Both the position numbers and the translations under genes were made by a program. Shown here in pieces: positions 31,084 through 38,853 of a stretch of DNA of 53,782 nucleotides. The stretch is from the NCBI GenBank assembly GCA_910576995.1, contig CAJTLC010000018.1:1-53782 (forward strand). The letters are read 5' to 3'. The stretch comes from an uncultured Ruminococcus sp. GTDB taxonomy: Bacteria; Bacillota; Clostridia; Oscillospirales; Ruminococcaceae. Positions within the stretch are counted from its first letter, which is position 1. The number at the start of each line of letters is the position of its first letter. The notes beneath the pieces were generated by a model, which did no database searches, had not been told where the DNA came from, and saw nothing but the letters and a program-made list of their open reading frames with translations.

Positions 31084-31992
31084 TTACTTTGTTGAGGATT
31101 TAGATGCCGCTGTAGAATTTGAAATCGTGATAACCGCTATACCATCAAGATACTCGGCAAAAAGCACCATTCCAAGAATAGCTGTAATCTCCGAAACAAC
31201 CGTACCGTAATTACCACCGACGTGTACTCCGATCAGATTTGATTCACCGTCTGTACGGAATTCAAGACCAGCCTTGGAATAATCGCTGTCTGAGGGGTCA
31301 ATGTAATAAAGTACGATGTTTTCGGCAGGCGTAGCGATCACTTTGCCCTGAGGAACTTCGGAAGTAAGAAACAACTTGCTGTAACCGAGAAAATTCTCAA
31401 TGTAGTTCATACCGAACTGAGTCTGTATCGTTATTTCGGACGCGCCAAGATACTCGTAGGCATCAAGAATGTTACAGAAACCGATCACCTGACTGATTCC
31501 TTTTTTCATCTCTTTCCATTTGTTTCGTACTCTGCCCTGCGCCATTGCAAGTGCCATCTGGAAGCTGCTCTCGGTGGATGTGAGCGTGCCTGTCTGCACA
31601 TAATCGACAAAGTTTTCTACAACATCACCTTCAATGCTGTAAAGCATTTGATCGTCTGTAAGCTGAACAGCCGCGTCGTATCCATGTTCTGTAATAGCTT
31701 CAATGGTTACGCCCTTCTTGTATTTTTTGAACACAATAGGGGAATAGTCCTTGCTTTTTACAGATGCCTTGGAATACGGGATTTCTTCCCCTTCCGCAAC
31801 GTCTCCACCTGCAAGTGTTACTTCTGCATACTTGGATTTAATAACCGTACCGGGCGATTTCTTTTCAAGACGAACTGTACCCATGATGTCTCTGAGAATT
31901 TCAATATCTCTGCCGAAACGACTGACAAAATCAATTTCACGCGCTTCTACAGCTATATCTGCTGACATAGTCGTATTGGTTTTTGCTGCCAT
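31084..31992 (-). CDS. Major capsid protein
   Basis: 302 residues, directly after the scaffold gene. It starts with an N-arm (ADIAVEAREIDFVSRFGRDI), then a long beta-hairpin (GTVIKSKYAEVTLAGGDVAE), an E-loop-like basic segment (VFKKYKKGVTIEAITEHGYD) and a C-terminal A-domain strand (GEIPYSKAS, FRTDGESNLIGVHV). The layout fits the HK97 fold in a short version with a separate scaffold. The strong ribosome site AAAGGAGAATAAATT fits abundant synthesis. Confidence 0.85.
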   Translation of the reverse strand: MAAKTNTTMSADIAVEAREIDFVSRFGRDIEILRDIMGTVRLEKKSPGTVIKSKYAEVTLAGGDVAEGEEIPYSKASVKSKDYSPIVFKKYKKGVTIEAITEHGYDAAVQLTDDQMLYSIEGDVVENFVDYVQTGTLTSTESSFQMALAMAQGRVRNKWKEMKKGISQVIGFCNILDAYEYLGASEITIQTQFGMNYIENFLGYSKLFLTSEVPQGKVIATPAENIVLYYIDPSDSDYSKAGLEFRTDGESNLIGVHVGGNYGTVVSEITAILGMVLFAEYLDGIAVITISNSTAASKSSTK

Positions 31993-32013
31993 AATTTATT
32001 CTCCTTTACTATT

Positions 32014-32664
32014 TCACGGATTGAATAACTCTCGATTTTCGGCAATAGCTTTCTGCCTTGCGGCAGTATCCTTGATTTTCATAATATCAGCTTTTGTAAG
32101 AAGTGCTTTCCCACTGCTGTTAGCCGGAGGATTTGCTGCTGTTGATGATTGACTGCTGATCTTAGGTGTAAACATAGAAAAATCGTTCTGAACATCGTTA
32201 AGTATACTGTCAGCATTGGTAATAATGCCGTTTTCGTCCAGCTCAATTTTATTGCTGTATCCGCCTTTTTTCACAATCAGTTTTGCAGCTTCCTCAGAAT
32301 ACTGTTTTTCCGCCAAAAGTTTTGTGAACGCTTTATCTTTTTTCGCACTCGTTTCTTTGGTTGCAATTTCAGATTCAAGCTTTTGTTTTGCCGCTTTCTC
32401 GGATTCATACTTTCCTTTGTAATCGTCCTTTTCAAGCAATTCAATCTTTTTTTCTGATTCGCTAAGCTTGTTATTAGCTTCGCTTAATTTGTTTTCGAGT
32501 TCGGTCACTTTGGCTGCCTGCTGATTAAGATCTGAGAACTTTTCTTTCAGTTCTGCATATTGCTCTTTGTGATAATCTACAACTTCAACGTGCGCCGCCA
32601 TGATAGCTTCAACCTTATCGGCTTCGATTCCCTGAGCCGCAAGGAATTTTCTTGTAAATGCCAT
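32014..32664 (-). CDS. Capsid scaffold protein (GP20-like)
   Basis: 216 residues, mostly coiled coil (EKFSDLNQQAAKVTELENKL, SEANNKLSESEKKIELLEKD) with a short basic C-terminal end, the pattern of the phage minor structural GP20/scaffold family. It lies directly upstream of the major capsid gene. AACAGGAG precedes the ATG. It is preceded by the RNA-rich gap 32665-33151. Confidence 0.85.
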   Translation of the reverse strand: MAFTRKFLAAQGIEADKVEAIMAAHVEVVDYHKEQYAELKEKFSDLNQQAAKVTELENKLSEANNKLSESEKKIELLEKDDYKGKYESEKAAKQKLESEIATKETSAKKDKAFTKLLAEKQYSEEAAKLIVKKGGYSNKIELDENGIITNADSILNDVQNDFSMFTPKISSQSSTAANPPANSSGKALLTKADIMKIKDTAARQKAIAENRELFNP

Positions 32665-32754
32665 AAAAAATTACTCCTGTTCTTCGTCTGCTTTCCTTTG
32701 CAGATACGAGCAAATTTTATAAAATCCCCTGTACTTCGAGGATTTAGTCCTAAA

Positions 32755-32831
32755 CAAAAAAGCGACCAACCAACTACATAAAGTAGTCAGTCAGTCGCTT
32801 TTGACTCTTCCTGCCGACCTTTTACGGCAGG
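32755..32831 (-). ncRNA. Two-hairpin RNA element, copy B
   Basis: Minus strand: 22-nt hairpin (stem CCTGCCG/CGGCAGG, loop TAAAAGGT; 32810-32831), 10-nt spacer AAGAGTCAAA, then a long second hairpin (32761-32799; AGCGACTGACTGACTAC with GTAGTTGGTTGGTCGCT) followed by a T6 run. It has the same plan as copies A and C. It ends about 90 bases before the scaffold start, so late transcripts must pass its terminator to express capsid genes. Confidence 0.7.
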
Positions 32832-33019
32832 GTTGCATTTACCGTCCGCTGATAATGCGTTAATGCCCGAATATCTGTAGTTGTTAGCAGCATTACTACA
32901 TAGACGGTATTTGCTATTCAATTTTGCATAAGCGTGATAAACTCTTCCGGCTTATCGTGGTACGCTATGCTTTGAGAGAGGCGCATTTCGGAGAGTTACC
33001 CCGATTTGCACATATAAAC
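32832..33019 (-). ncRNA. Multi-stem non-coding RNA region between copies C and B
   Basis: Reading the minus strand: a hairpin GCA-AA-TCGG...CCGA-AA-TGC; a long hairpin (GCATA/TATGC, GCG/CGC, GATAA/TTATC, closed by a GCCGGAAGAGT loop); and a branched segment closed by ACCGTC/GACGGT with an inner TGTAGT/ACTACA stem and TAATGC/GCATTA. No frame has a good start and ribosome site. Together with copies B and C this makes a structured region of about 340 bases before the capsid genes. Confidence 0.5.
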
Positions 33020-33096
33020 AAAAAGAGCGGTCAACTATTTCCATTTTGGAAACAGTCAACCACTCTCGGTTCTTCCGTCTGAACGTTTACAGACGG
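33020..33096 (-). ncRNA. Two-hairpin RNA element, copy C
   Basis: Minus strand: 22-nt hairpin (stem CCGTCTG/CAGACGG, loop TAAACGTT; 33075-33096), spacer AAGAACCGAG, then a hairpin (33024-33066; AGAGTGGTTGACTGTTTCCA paired with wobble to TGGAAATAGTTGACCGCTCT) followed by a T5 run. The stems differ from copies A and B while loop and spacer are conserved, as expected for a structured RNA. Confidence 0.7.
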
Positions 33097-33151
33097 GAAT
33101 TATATTTAATTATTAATGTTAATAATCACAATCATACTGTGCGTAAGTTCG

Positions 33152-33415
33152 TTATTCCACTTTGACTTCTTTACGCTTAATCATCATTATCCTTGCAAAT
33201 CCATTGAACGGCAGCAACTCAACCCTATACCCATTTGATAAAATTTGCTCAATCAAATTCCAGCGTTTTTCATCAATGTGACATTCCGCTTTCGGCATTG
33301 CTTCTTGAAAATGCAGAACCCTCACGCCGTCCTTAGTTGGTACGATGTGTATACTCACGCCGCACGATAGAATTTTTTCAATATCTTTTCTTGTCTTTTC
33401 ATCTATTCTATTCAT
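33152..33415 (-). CDS. Phage protein with duplicated IDEK-IEQIL motif, 87 aa
   Basis: From the ATG at 33415 (a TTG four codons upstream is also open). Two similar halves are visible: RIDEKTRKDIEKILSCGVSI with HIVPTKDGVRVL, and HIDEKRWNLIEQILSNGYRV with ELLPFNGFARIM. This suggests tandem duplication of a module of about 40 residues. The perfect promoter at 33416-33444 ends its -10 box right before the ATG, so its expected transcript would miss this start. Function unknown. Confidence 0.65.
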   Translation of the reverse strand: MNRIDEKTRKDIEKILSCGVSIHIVPTKDGVRVLHFQEAMPKAECHIDEKRWNLIEQILSNGYRVELLPFNGFARIMMIKRKEVKVE

Positions 33416-33444
33416 ATTATACACCAATAAATATTCGTTGTCAA
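33416..33444 (-). promoter_or_regulatory. Consensus promoter inside the late operon
   Basis: On the minus strand TTGACA (33439-33444), 17 bases, TATAAT (33416-33421): a perfect sigma-A promoter. The start of transcription would be near 33409, just inside the next gene, so its main product may be the structured RNA at 32755-33096 and the scaffold-capsid mRNA. Confidence 0.75.
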
Positions 33445-33471
33445 GAGGGTTTATGCATCTTTTGTGAATAA

Positions 33472-33912
33472 TTATCCGTTTTTCAAATGTTTCTTAATTA
33501 CATTTTTGTATTCTTCGCCATGTTCCGAAGCGGCTTTTTTTAACATATGATGCGGTTTCATGCCACGTGTCCAATGCCCTTTTCCGTTTTTGTCGACCCA
33601 TATCCACGGATTTTTCTTTCCTTTTCCATCAGAAGCGTATATTCCTGTACCTAATTCAACATACGCTGCATGCTTTTTGTTAGTCCCGATATAAACAGCA
33701 TTTCCGCTGACTTTATGGGTTATACTCTGTTTAAGTCCATTTGTTGAATATCCAACAACTCCCGTACTTTCGGGAGTGCCAACAGGAGTAAGCCTTACAG
33801 CATATCCCTCAGCTCTTAGTCCTATTTCTTCGAGAGCCGCTGCTGCCTGCATTTTAAATGCATTTGCCACTTCGGAGCTGTTGTCTTTTATTTTGATTGT
33901 CATTTTACTCAT
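33472..33912 (-). CDS. HK97 gp10-like head-tail protein
   Basis: 146 residues. It starts MTIKIKDNSSEVANAF and has RAEGYAVRLTPVGTPESTG, then AVYIGTNKKHAAYVELGTGIY, the hallmark strand-turn of HK97 gp10-like proteins, and ends with MKPHHMLKKAASEH. Such proteins usually lie between connector and tail tube genes; here it precedes the scaffold. Start ATG overlaps the upstream stop by 8 bases, with AAAGGAGACGATCGC before it. Confidence 0.8.
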   Translation of the reverse strand: MSKMTIKIKDNSSEVANAFKMQAAAALEEIGLRAEGYAVRLTPVGTPESTGVVGYSTNGLKQSITHKVSGNAVYIGTNKKHAAYVELGTGIYASDGKGKKNPWIWVDKNGKGHWTRGMKPHHMLKKAASEHGEEYKNVIKKHLKNG

Positions 33913-35089
33913 GCGATCGTCTCCTTTGATTCCGTGCTTTTCGCGCGTCGGATACCATTTTCGTCCATTGCTCAGGCTGATAGTATTTTATTTCTTGAAA
34001 CTTTTTGAAATTATTCGGCACTTTGTTTCCCAACAACTCTTGATATTCCTCATGCATTTTCAAATCTCTGTTGGCGTTTCTCGCCGCTCTAAAAAGCGGT
34101 TCGCCGCCATGCGCATTCTTCCAATTCTCATATGACATACTACCCAAGCGGTTATCACGCTCAATTTTTGAATAGTCCTGATCATCGAAAACGGCTACAA
34201 GATTGCATCGGCAATTATACACTTCTTCGGGCGGTCCGGACGGGTCTCCGGGATATGTAAGCCCATTACTGAATTCTTTCCCTACTTCAACAACTTCGCC
34301 GTCAATTGCTCTGTGAGAGTCTCTTGCATGGCCGTCAAGCGTAGTTATCCATTGATTTTTAAGCTTAATTCCCATGCTCTGAGCACGCCTAAAGCTGCTT
34401 TGCCTGCCGCCGTTCTGTGCCGCTGTCGTCATTGTGCGGGCGTTTCTGATAGCCGACGTTTGATTCATATCGCTTACAGCCGCGAGTCTGTTGGCAAGTT
34501 CCAACACCGAATCTCCTTGTATTATCGATTGTATAACGGCGGAATTCAAATTTTTCTTATTCCATGCTGTATCTTTCGCCACATCTATTTTTCTGGGCGG
34601 CAACAGATCGGGATTTTCAGCGATTATTCTTTCAACCGCCTGTTCGTTATAAAGAGTAAAAGCAGTATTGATATTTGTGTTTCGTTCGATCTCATACGCT
34701 GCAAAATTGCCGTTTATAGCATAGACTTCCGGAATATACCCATTGATTATACTCGCGGCAATACCATTGGAATTAGCCAGATTATCAGCCATTGTCTGCG
34801 ACATAGCGTACCAACGCTGCCCTGACAAAATCTTATCCCGTCGCCAAGTTTGATATTCCTGGCGCGTTATTTTGCCTGCTTTAAGCATATCAAACTTTTT
34901 CTTATCAGCTTCTTCAAACCATTTCAGATAATCGTCCGCTTTTTTCTGCAATTCTTTATATGCCTGACCATAAACGGATTCTATTTCAGCTATCATGTTG
35001 CTCAAAAGCTTATCCGTTTCTTTTTGCCCCGCATCAAGCGAATGACGATTATATTTACCTGGAAGATTAATCATTGATATCTTTTTCAT
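33905..35089 (-). CDS. Minor head protein, Mu F-like/SPP1 gp7-like
   Basis: 394 residues from an ATG at 35089 (a TTG two codons earlier is possible). The C-terminal domain has the Mu F signature: RNARTMTTAAQNGGRQSSFR, then LKNQWITTLDGHARDSHRAI, then YPGDPSGPPEEVYNCRCNLV. The first 200 residues are helical. It probably sits near the portal inside the head and helps DNA delivery. It overlaps the small gene upstream by 23 bases. Confidence 0.85.
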   Translation of the reverse strand: MKKISMINLPGKYNRHSLDAGQKETDKLLSNMIAEIESVYGQAYKELQKKADDYLKWFEEADKKKFDMLKAGKITRQEYQTWRRDKILSGQRWYAMSQTMADNLANSNGIAASIINGYIPEVYAINGNFAAYEIERNTNINTAFTLYNEQAVERIIAENPDLLPPRKIDVAKDTAWNKKNLNSAVIQSIIQGDSVLELANRLAAVSDMNQTSAIRNARTMTTAAQNGGRQSSFRRAQSMGIKLKNQWITTLDGHARDSHRAIDGEVVEVGKEFSNGLTYPGDPSGPPEEVYNCRCNLVAVFDDQDYSKIERDNRLGSMSYENWKNAHGGEPLFRAARNANRDLKMHEEYQELLGNKVPNNFKKFQEIKYYQPEQWTKMVSDARKARNQRRRSHE

Positions 35090-35249
35090 TGTCAAGCTTG
35101 TACAATTTTTCCATATGCATTCCCTTTAGCACCATAAACGCAATCTTATCGGTTGCATTCATAAGCGGGCATGATTCGCGCCATTTATCAGCTTTCTCTA
35201 TCTGCTCAACAAGATAATTCCTATACTTCTCTTTGGTCAATTTTTCCAT
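35067..35249 (-). CDS. Small phage protein between portal and minor head genes, 60 aa
   Basis: Helical and charged (MEKLTKEKYRNYLVEQIEKA, then FMVLKGMHMEKLYKL). GGAGATTAAAA precedes the ATG. It starts 3 bases after the portal stop and overlaps the next gene, so it is part of the head operon. No known motif. Confidence 0.6.
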   Translation of the reverse strand: MEKLTKEKYRNYLVEQIEKADKWRESCPLMNATDKIAFMVLKGMHMEKLYKLDNEKDIND

Positions 35250-35251
35250 TT

Positions 35252-36856
35252 TTAATCTCCTCTCAGAATTCCTTTGGCTTCTTCCTTTGATATTCCTATG
35301 GTCGCCACAATTATGTTTGCAGCCTGATTTTCGGTCAATGCTCCTGCTGCATATTGTCCGACAACTGTTAACAGCGACTGCGTTTGAACGCCATTAAGTC
35401 TTGAACCTTTAACCTCTTCGGCATCTTCTATTATTTCTTCTGTATCAGCCGTCTTGCCGATATTTGAATCAGGGGAGACGGCTGCGTTATATCTCGACAT
35501 AGATTCAGCTGCTTTTCTATCTTGTATGGATTGATACTCATCAATGATACCCAAAGTTTCGCATATCAGCCTTGTTGTCATTTCTTCACCTATATAGGGC
35601 GAAACACTTACGATCGTTTGTATTTCCTCACTGCGGTTTATCGTCATGTCAGGTGTGAAATGGAATGGCGTATTTGGATCCAGCCCAAGTACGCGCAGCA
35701 CTCCTCGAATAAATTCGCCTACGCATCTTTCAACATCGTTGCATTTTAATTTAAGATTTGTGTACGCCGCTTCAATTTCCACAGTAGTAACATTACCCGC
35801 TGACATTCTTTCCCAATCCACCGCCATAAAGTCTGATATGAGCTGTTCTTTCAAACGTTTCAATGCGATCTCTATCGAATCGAACTTCGGCGTTAATTCA
35901 TGCGGCGTGGCTTCAACTGAATCATTCAAATGAAGAATGTGAGTTCTCAGAAGATTGGTCAGAAACTGCTTGTCGTCGTACTCGTCCATAGCCTCTGCGT
36001 TTTTTAGTACCCAATAGATCATATTAAACTCGGTAACATCATTTACCATATTAGATATGGCTAAGTTATAAGCCGTGAGCGTAGCACGATTACCGACAAG
36101 CGACGACTGATCATTAATGAACCTCAACGGCACAATTGGAATTTCTGAATAGTTAGAACCTTTAGAAAGATACACGCCCTCAACGTCGTTGGAAACTTCG
36201 CTAAGATTATAAGGCGTCTTTTCTTTGATAATTTCAAGTCGTGATATACTGCCTCTTTTAGCGTCGTCAAGCTTGTACTCTTTATATTCTGTCATGCCGT
36301 CAACTTCAAACAACGTTACCATCAAAGGCTTATCCGACGATAAACGCCAATATCTGATACCTGCTTTTAGCGCGCCGTCTTCTTCACTGTACAACGCCAC
36401 AAAACACGGTTCTTTGTGGCTGTCGCACGCAAAATTAAATGGAATGATTCCGTTCTCGGTTACGAAGCCATAGCTTACCTTATCGTTAGCAGCCCATGTA
36501 AGCAAGGTTTGCAATTTATAATCAAAGTCGTTACCAAGCCTTTGCTTTACTTCGGGATCGTCAAAAGAAACACCGTTTCCAAGCAAATACTGAACCATTT
36601 GAGAAACGAATATATAATAAAAATTACTACATAACTTATTGTTCGGAGTAAACGTATCCGGGTGCGCAATGCCCTGGAAATCATAGTAAACTTTTTTTAT
36701 CATCTCAATATCGGGATCTTGGTGTCGATAAAATTTCCCTGCGGCAATGCCGGTTTTGTAATCGCTGCTTGACTCGTGCCGCGCGATGGCTTTAAAAATA
36801 AAATTTTGCTTTTCTTCTTCTGTTGTGCATTCTGCAAAATCGTTGTATGTAAGCAA
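35252..36856 (-). CDS. Portal protein (SPP1 gp6-like)
   Basis: 534 residues from a TTG start at 36856 with GAGGTG 9 bases upstream; no ATG is suitably placed. Family features: RHQDPDIEMIKKVYYDFQGI, VQYLLGNGVSFDDPEVKQRL, RYWRLSSDKP, then PIVPLRFINDQSSL and the long stem/wing helices (IALKRLKEQLISDF). It forms the dodecameric DNA entry ring. It lies directly downstream of terminase. Confidence 0.85.
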   Translation of the reverse strand: MLTYNDFAECTTEEEKQNFIFKAIARHESSSDYKTGIAAGKFYRHQDPDIEMIKKVYYDFQGIAHPDTFTPNNKLCSNFYYIFVSQMVQYLLGNGVSFDDPEVKQRLGNDFDYKLQTLLTWAANDKVSYGFVTENGIIPFNFACDSHKEPCFVALYSEEDGALKAGIRYWRLSSDKPLMVTLFEVDGMTEYKEYKLDDAKRGSISRLEIIKEKTPYNLSEVSNDVEGVYLSKGSNYSEIPIVPLRFINDQSSLVGNRATLTAYNLAISNMVNDVTEFNMIYWVLKNAEAMDEYDDKQFLTNLLRTHILHLNDSVEATPHELTPKFDSIEIALKRLKEQLISDFMAVDWERMSAGNVTTVEIEAAYTNLKLKCNDVERCVGEFIRGVLRVLGLDPNTPFHFTPDMTINRSEEIQTIVSVSPYIGEEMTTRLICETLGIIDEYQSIQDRKAAESMSRYNAAVSPDSNIGKTADTEEIIEDAEEVKGSRLNGVQTQSLLTVVGQYAAGALTENQAANIIVATIGISKEEAKGILRGD

Positions 36857-36867
36857 TGTTTATCACC

Positions 36868-36912
36868 TCATATGAAGTTTGCTAATATCTGTTCAAATGC
36901 TTTATCGTTCAT
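36868..36912 (-). CDS. 14-codon micro-ORF before the portal gene
   Basis: MNDKAFEQILANFI with a strong ribosome site (AAGGAGAAACAGTT). The stop (TGA, 36868-36870) overlaps the GAGG of the portal ribosome site. It may be a leader peptide that couples terminase and portal translation, or the remnant of a gene. Weakly supported. Confidence 0.35.
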   Translation of the reverse strand: MNDKAFEQILANFI

Positions 36913-36924
36913 AACTGTTTCTCC

Positions 36925-38187
36925 TTACCAATTGAGCATAGGTCTGTTATCAGTACGATTCCAGAGTATACGAATCAGGCTTGCTAAGCTGTCAGGTGCG
37001 TCATCATGTTCTGCTCTTTCGTTAAAGTCGCATATTTGCTTGATATACTCTTCGTCCGTTCCCGCCACGAAAACCACGTTCTTCCATTCGCGCTTCAAAT
37101 AAGTTACTATTTTCATGAATTTATTTTCATCTTCATGATATTGAATAACGCGTTCGCCTTTTTTACGCAGTTCTTTTGCCAATAATCCTTTGTCGGCGTT
37201 CGTTTCGCAATAGATTTTCCCTGCATTGAACCTTTTCCGCCACTCTATTATTTGATCTTCCACTTCATCAACAGCTTGATTCCATAGTTTGCCAAATACG
37301 TAGTATTTTCCGTCTGTCTTACGGCAGATTGTAAATACTGTCGAATCTGCGCCGCCGTATGCCGCGTCTATGTGGCAATAGTTTGACTGTTCTACCTTTG
37401 CCGGATCGCCGCCTATCTGCGGATTAAAGAAAATAATATCTTCTGACGCTATATGTTTTAATTCGTAGTTAGCCGCAAACAACGAACCGAGCATACCCAT
37501 TCTAATTTCTTCCAGTTCGTCCTGACTTATCAATCCCGTTGAATAGCAGTCATATTTTTCCGGATTTGGCATAAGGGAAAAGCAATCTTCCTCATGCCAT
37601 GGTGTGCCGGTATTAAATATTCTTCCGCCTCTGTTTATTATGTTACGCAGTTCTTGATAGATCAGTTTCGTATGTTCGCGTTCCGCCTTGCTTATGCGGT
37701 CTTTAACGTTTACAATATCATCTGTAAAAATACGGTCAAAGTGTTTTCCCGTCAGAGAACCGCCTATTCCCATTCCTACAAGCTGCGAAGTTCCTCTCGG
37801 GTCGTTTGTAAGGTTGGTACTCAACTTCGTTGCAGAAGCTTCTGTAAGCCTTATAGGAACGCCCCAGACAGCCTTTGAGATAACAGACGTTACAGGATGC
37901 ACCAATATCTTTTGCGTTTGCGTTATGACCTCTTTAACGTCATTGTCGGTTTTCCGCATGAACATTATTTTCTCATTTGGAAACTGCAACATTATTTCAG
38001 CAAGAGCAATTGAAACACACGTTGTCTTAAACGAGCCTCTGTGAGCCTGTAGGCTCTTGTCACGTTCTCCATATACCATTGACGATATCCAGTTATTATG
38101 CAATTCCGTAAGCCTTGTGAATCCTACTGAATGCCCGTACAAATGTGACGCTTCAGACAAAATATTAATTGCTTCATTCCGTGTCAT
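36925..38187 (-). CDS. terL: Terminase large subunit
   Basis: 420 residues. ATPase: Walker-A-like AHRGSFKTT (residues 48-56), Walker B FDRIFTDDI with D156/D157, coupling motif NTGTPWHEED. Nuclease: HIDAAYGG (D274), ETNADK and DDAPDSLAS near the C-terminus, an RNase H fold. It packages DNA into the prohead with the small subunit; its start overlaps that gene by 14 bases. Confidence 0.92.
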   Translation of the reverse strand: MTRNEAINILSEASHLYGHSVGFTRLTELHNNWISSMVYGERDKSLQAHRGSFKTTCVSIALAEIMLQFPNEKIMFMRKTDNDVKEVITQTQKILVHPVTSVISKAVWGVPIRLTEASATKLSTNLTNDPRGTSQLVGMGIGGSLTGKHFDRIFTDDIVNVKDRISKAEREHTKLIYQELRNIINRGGRIFNTGTPWHEEDCFSLMPNPEKYDCYSTGLISQDELEEIRMGMLGSLFAANYELKHIASEDIIFFNPQIGGDPAKVEQSNYCHIDAAYGGADSTVFTICRKTDGKYYVFGKLWNQAVDEVEDQIIEWRKRFNAGKIYCETNADKGLLAKELRKKGERVIQYHEDENKFMKIVTYLKREWKNVVFVAGTDEEYIKQICDFNERAEHDDAPDSLASLIRILWNRTDNRPMLNW

Positions 38188-38554
38188 TTTTTCTTCTCTT
38201 AACTTTAGCTACAAGATCGTCGACTTCTTCTCTCGTGCTGTCATCAATTGTTGACACATCAACTTCTATTTTGTCAGTTTGATTCAAAATGTTGCGACCG
38301 AGCCAGATCAGCATTGTCGGATTTCCATCCATAGCCACTTCAAATTGTTTTCGTCGTAGAGAAATTTTACCATTCCCTCTTTTTAGCTTAAAAACTTCCG
38401 AAAAATTTTTATGATACGTTTTTTTGCACCATTTTTCAATGGTATCTGTATTACAGTCAAAATAACAACACAATTCTTCCAAAGTACATTGCAGACCACA
38501 CAGTTTTTCGAATTGCTTTTGGTCGATCTGCTTTTTCGGTCTGCCTGCCGGCAT
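38174..38554 (-). CDS. terS: Terminase small subunit
   Basis: 126 residues. N-terminal GRPKKQIDQKQFEKLCGLQ, then an HTH (TLEELCCYFDCNTDTIEKWC) that would bind the pac/cos site, then RRKQFEVAMDGNPTMLIWLG, a segment typical of terminase small subunits of Clostridia phages. It directly precedes terL. Confidence 0.85.
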   Translation of the reverse strand: MPAGRPKKQIDQKQFEKLCGLQCTLEELCCYFDCNTDTIEKWCKKTYHKNFSEVFKLKRGNGKISLRRKQFEVAMDGNPTMLIWLGRNILNQTDKIEVDVSTIDDSTREEVDDLVAKVKRRKNDTE

Positions 38555-38577
38555 ATAATCACCTCTTCAATTCTTGC

Positions 38578-38853
38578 TCATTTTATATTTCCCCATTCTT
38601 TTTGCCTGTTTTTTATATATGATTTCAGTTGTGCCGTAGTATTTCCGCTTACGAGGGCGTCAAATCTCCTCGAAGCGTCAGCTTCAGATAACCCTTTAAG
38701 CACATTTGAGAAAATAAATGCGGCTTTTGCAACTGAAACCGCCATAGCACGCCCAAACCCATTGATTTCTTTACTTGAATAAGTTTTAGGTTTGCTCGGA
38801 GCTGACTTTCCGCCGCCTCCGCTTTTTCCTGCTTTAGAACTGCCTCTACCCAC
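38578..38853 (-). CDS. Phage protein with Ser/Gly/Lys-rich N-terminus, 91 aa
   Basis: Residues 1-28 are a basic flexible region (GRGSSKAGKSGGGGKSAPSK). The rest is helical (INGFGRAMAVSVAKAAFIFS, then LSEADASRRFDALVSGN). It overlaps the ParB-DUF4417 gene by 8 bases and lies upstream of terminase. The function is unknown; DNA binding by the basic tail is possible. Confidence 0.6.
   Translation of the reverse strand: MGRGSSKAGKSGGGGKSAPSKPKTYSSKEINGFGRAMAVSVAKAAFIFSNVLKGLSEADASRRFDALVSGNTTAQLKSYIKNRQKEWGNIK

Noticed and set aside
32780..33110. Open frame AGRVYHAYAKLNSKYRLCSN and neighbours in the capsid-upstream gap
   Set aside because: No start codon or ribosome site, and it runs through the paired stems of the RNA elements; RNA structure explains the sequence better.
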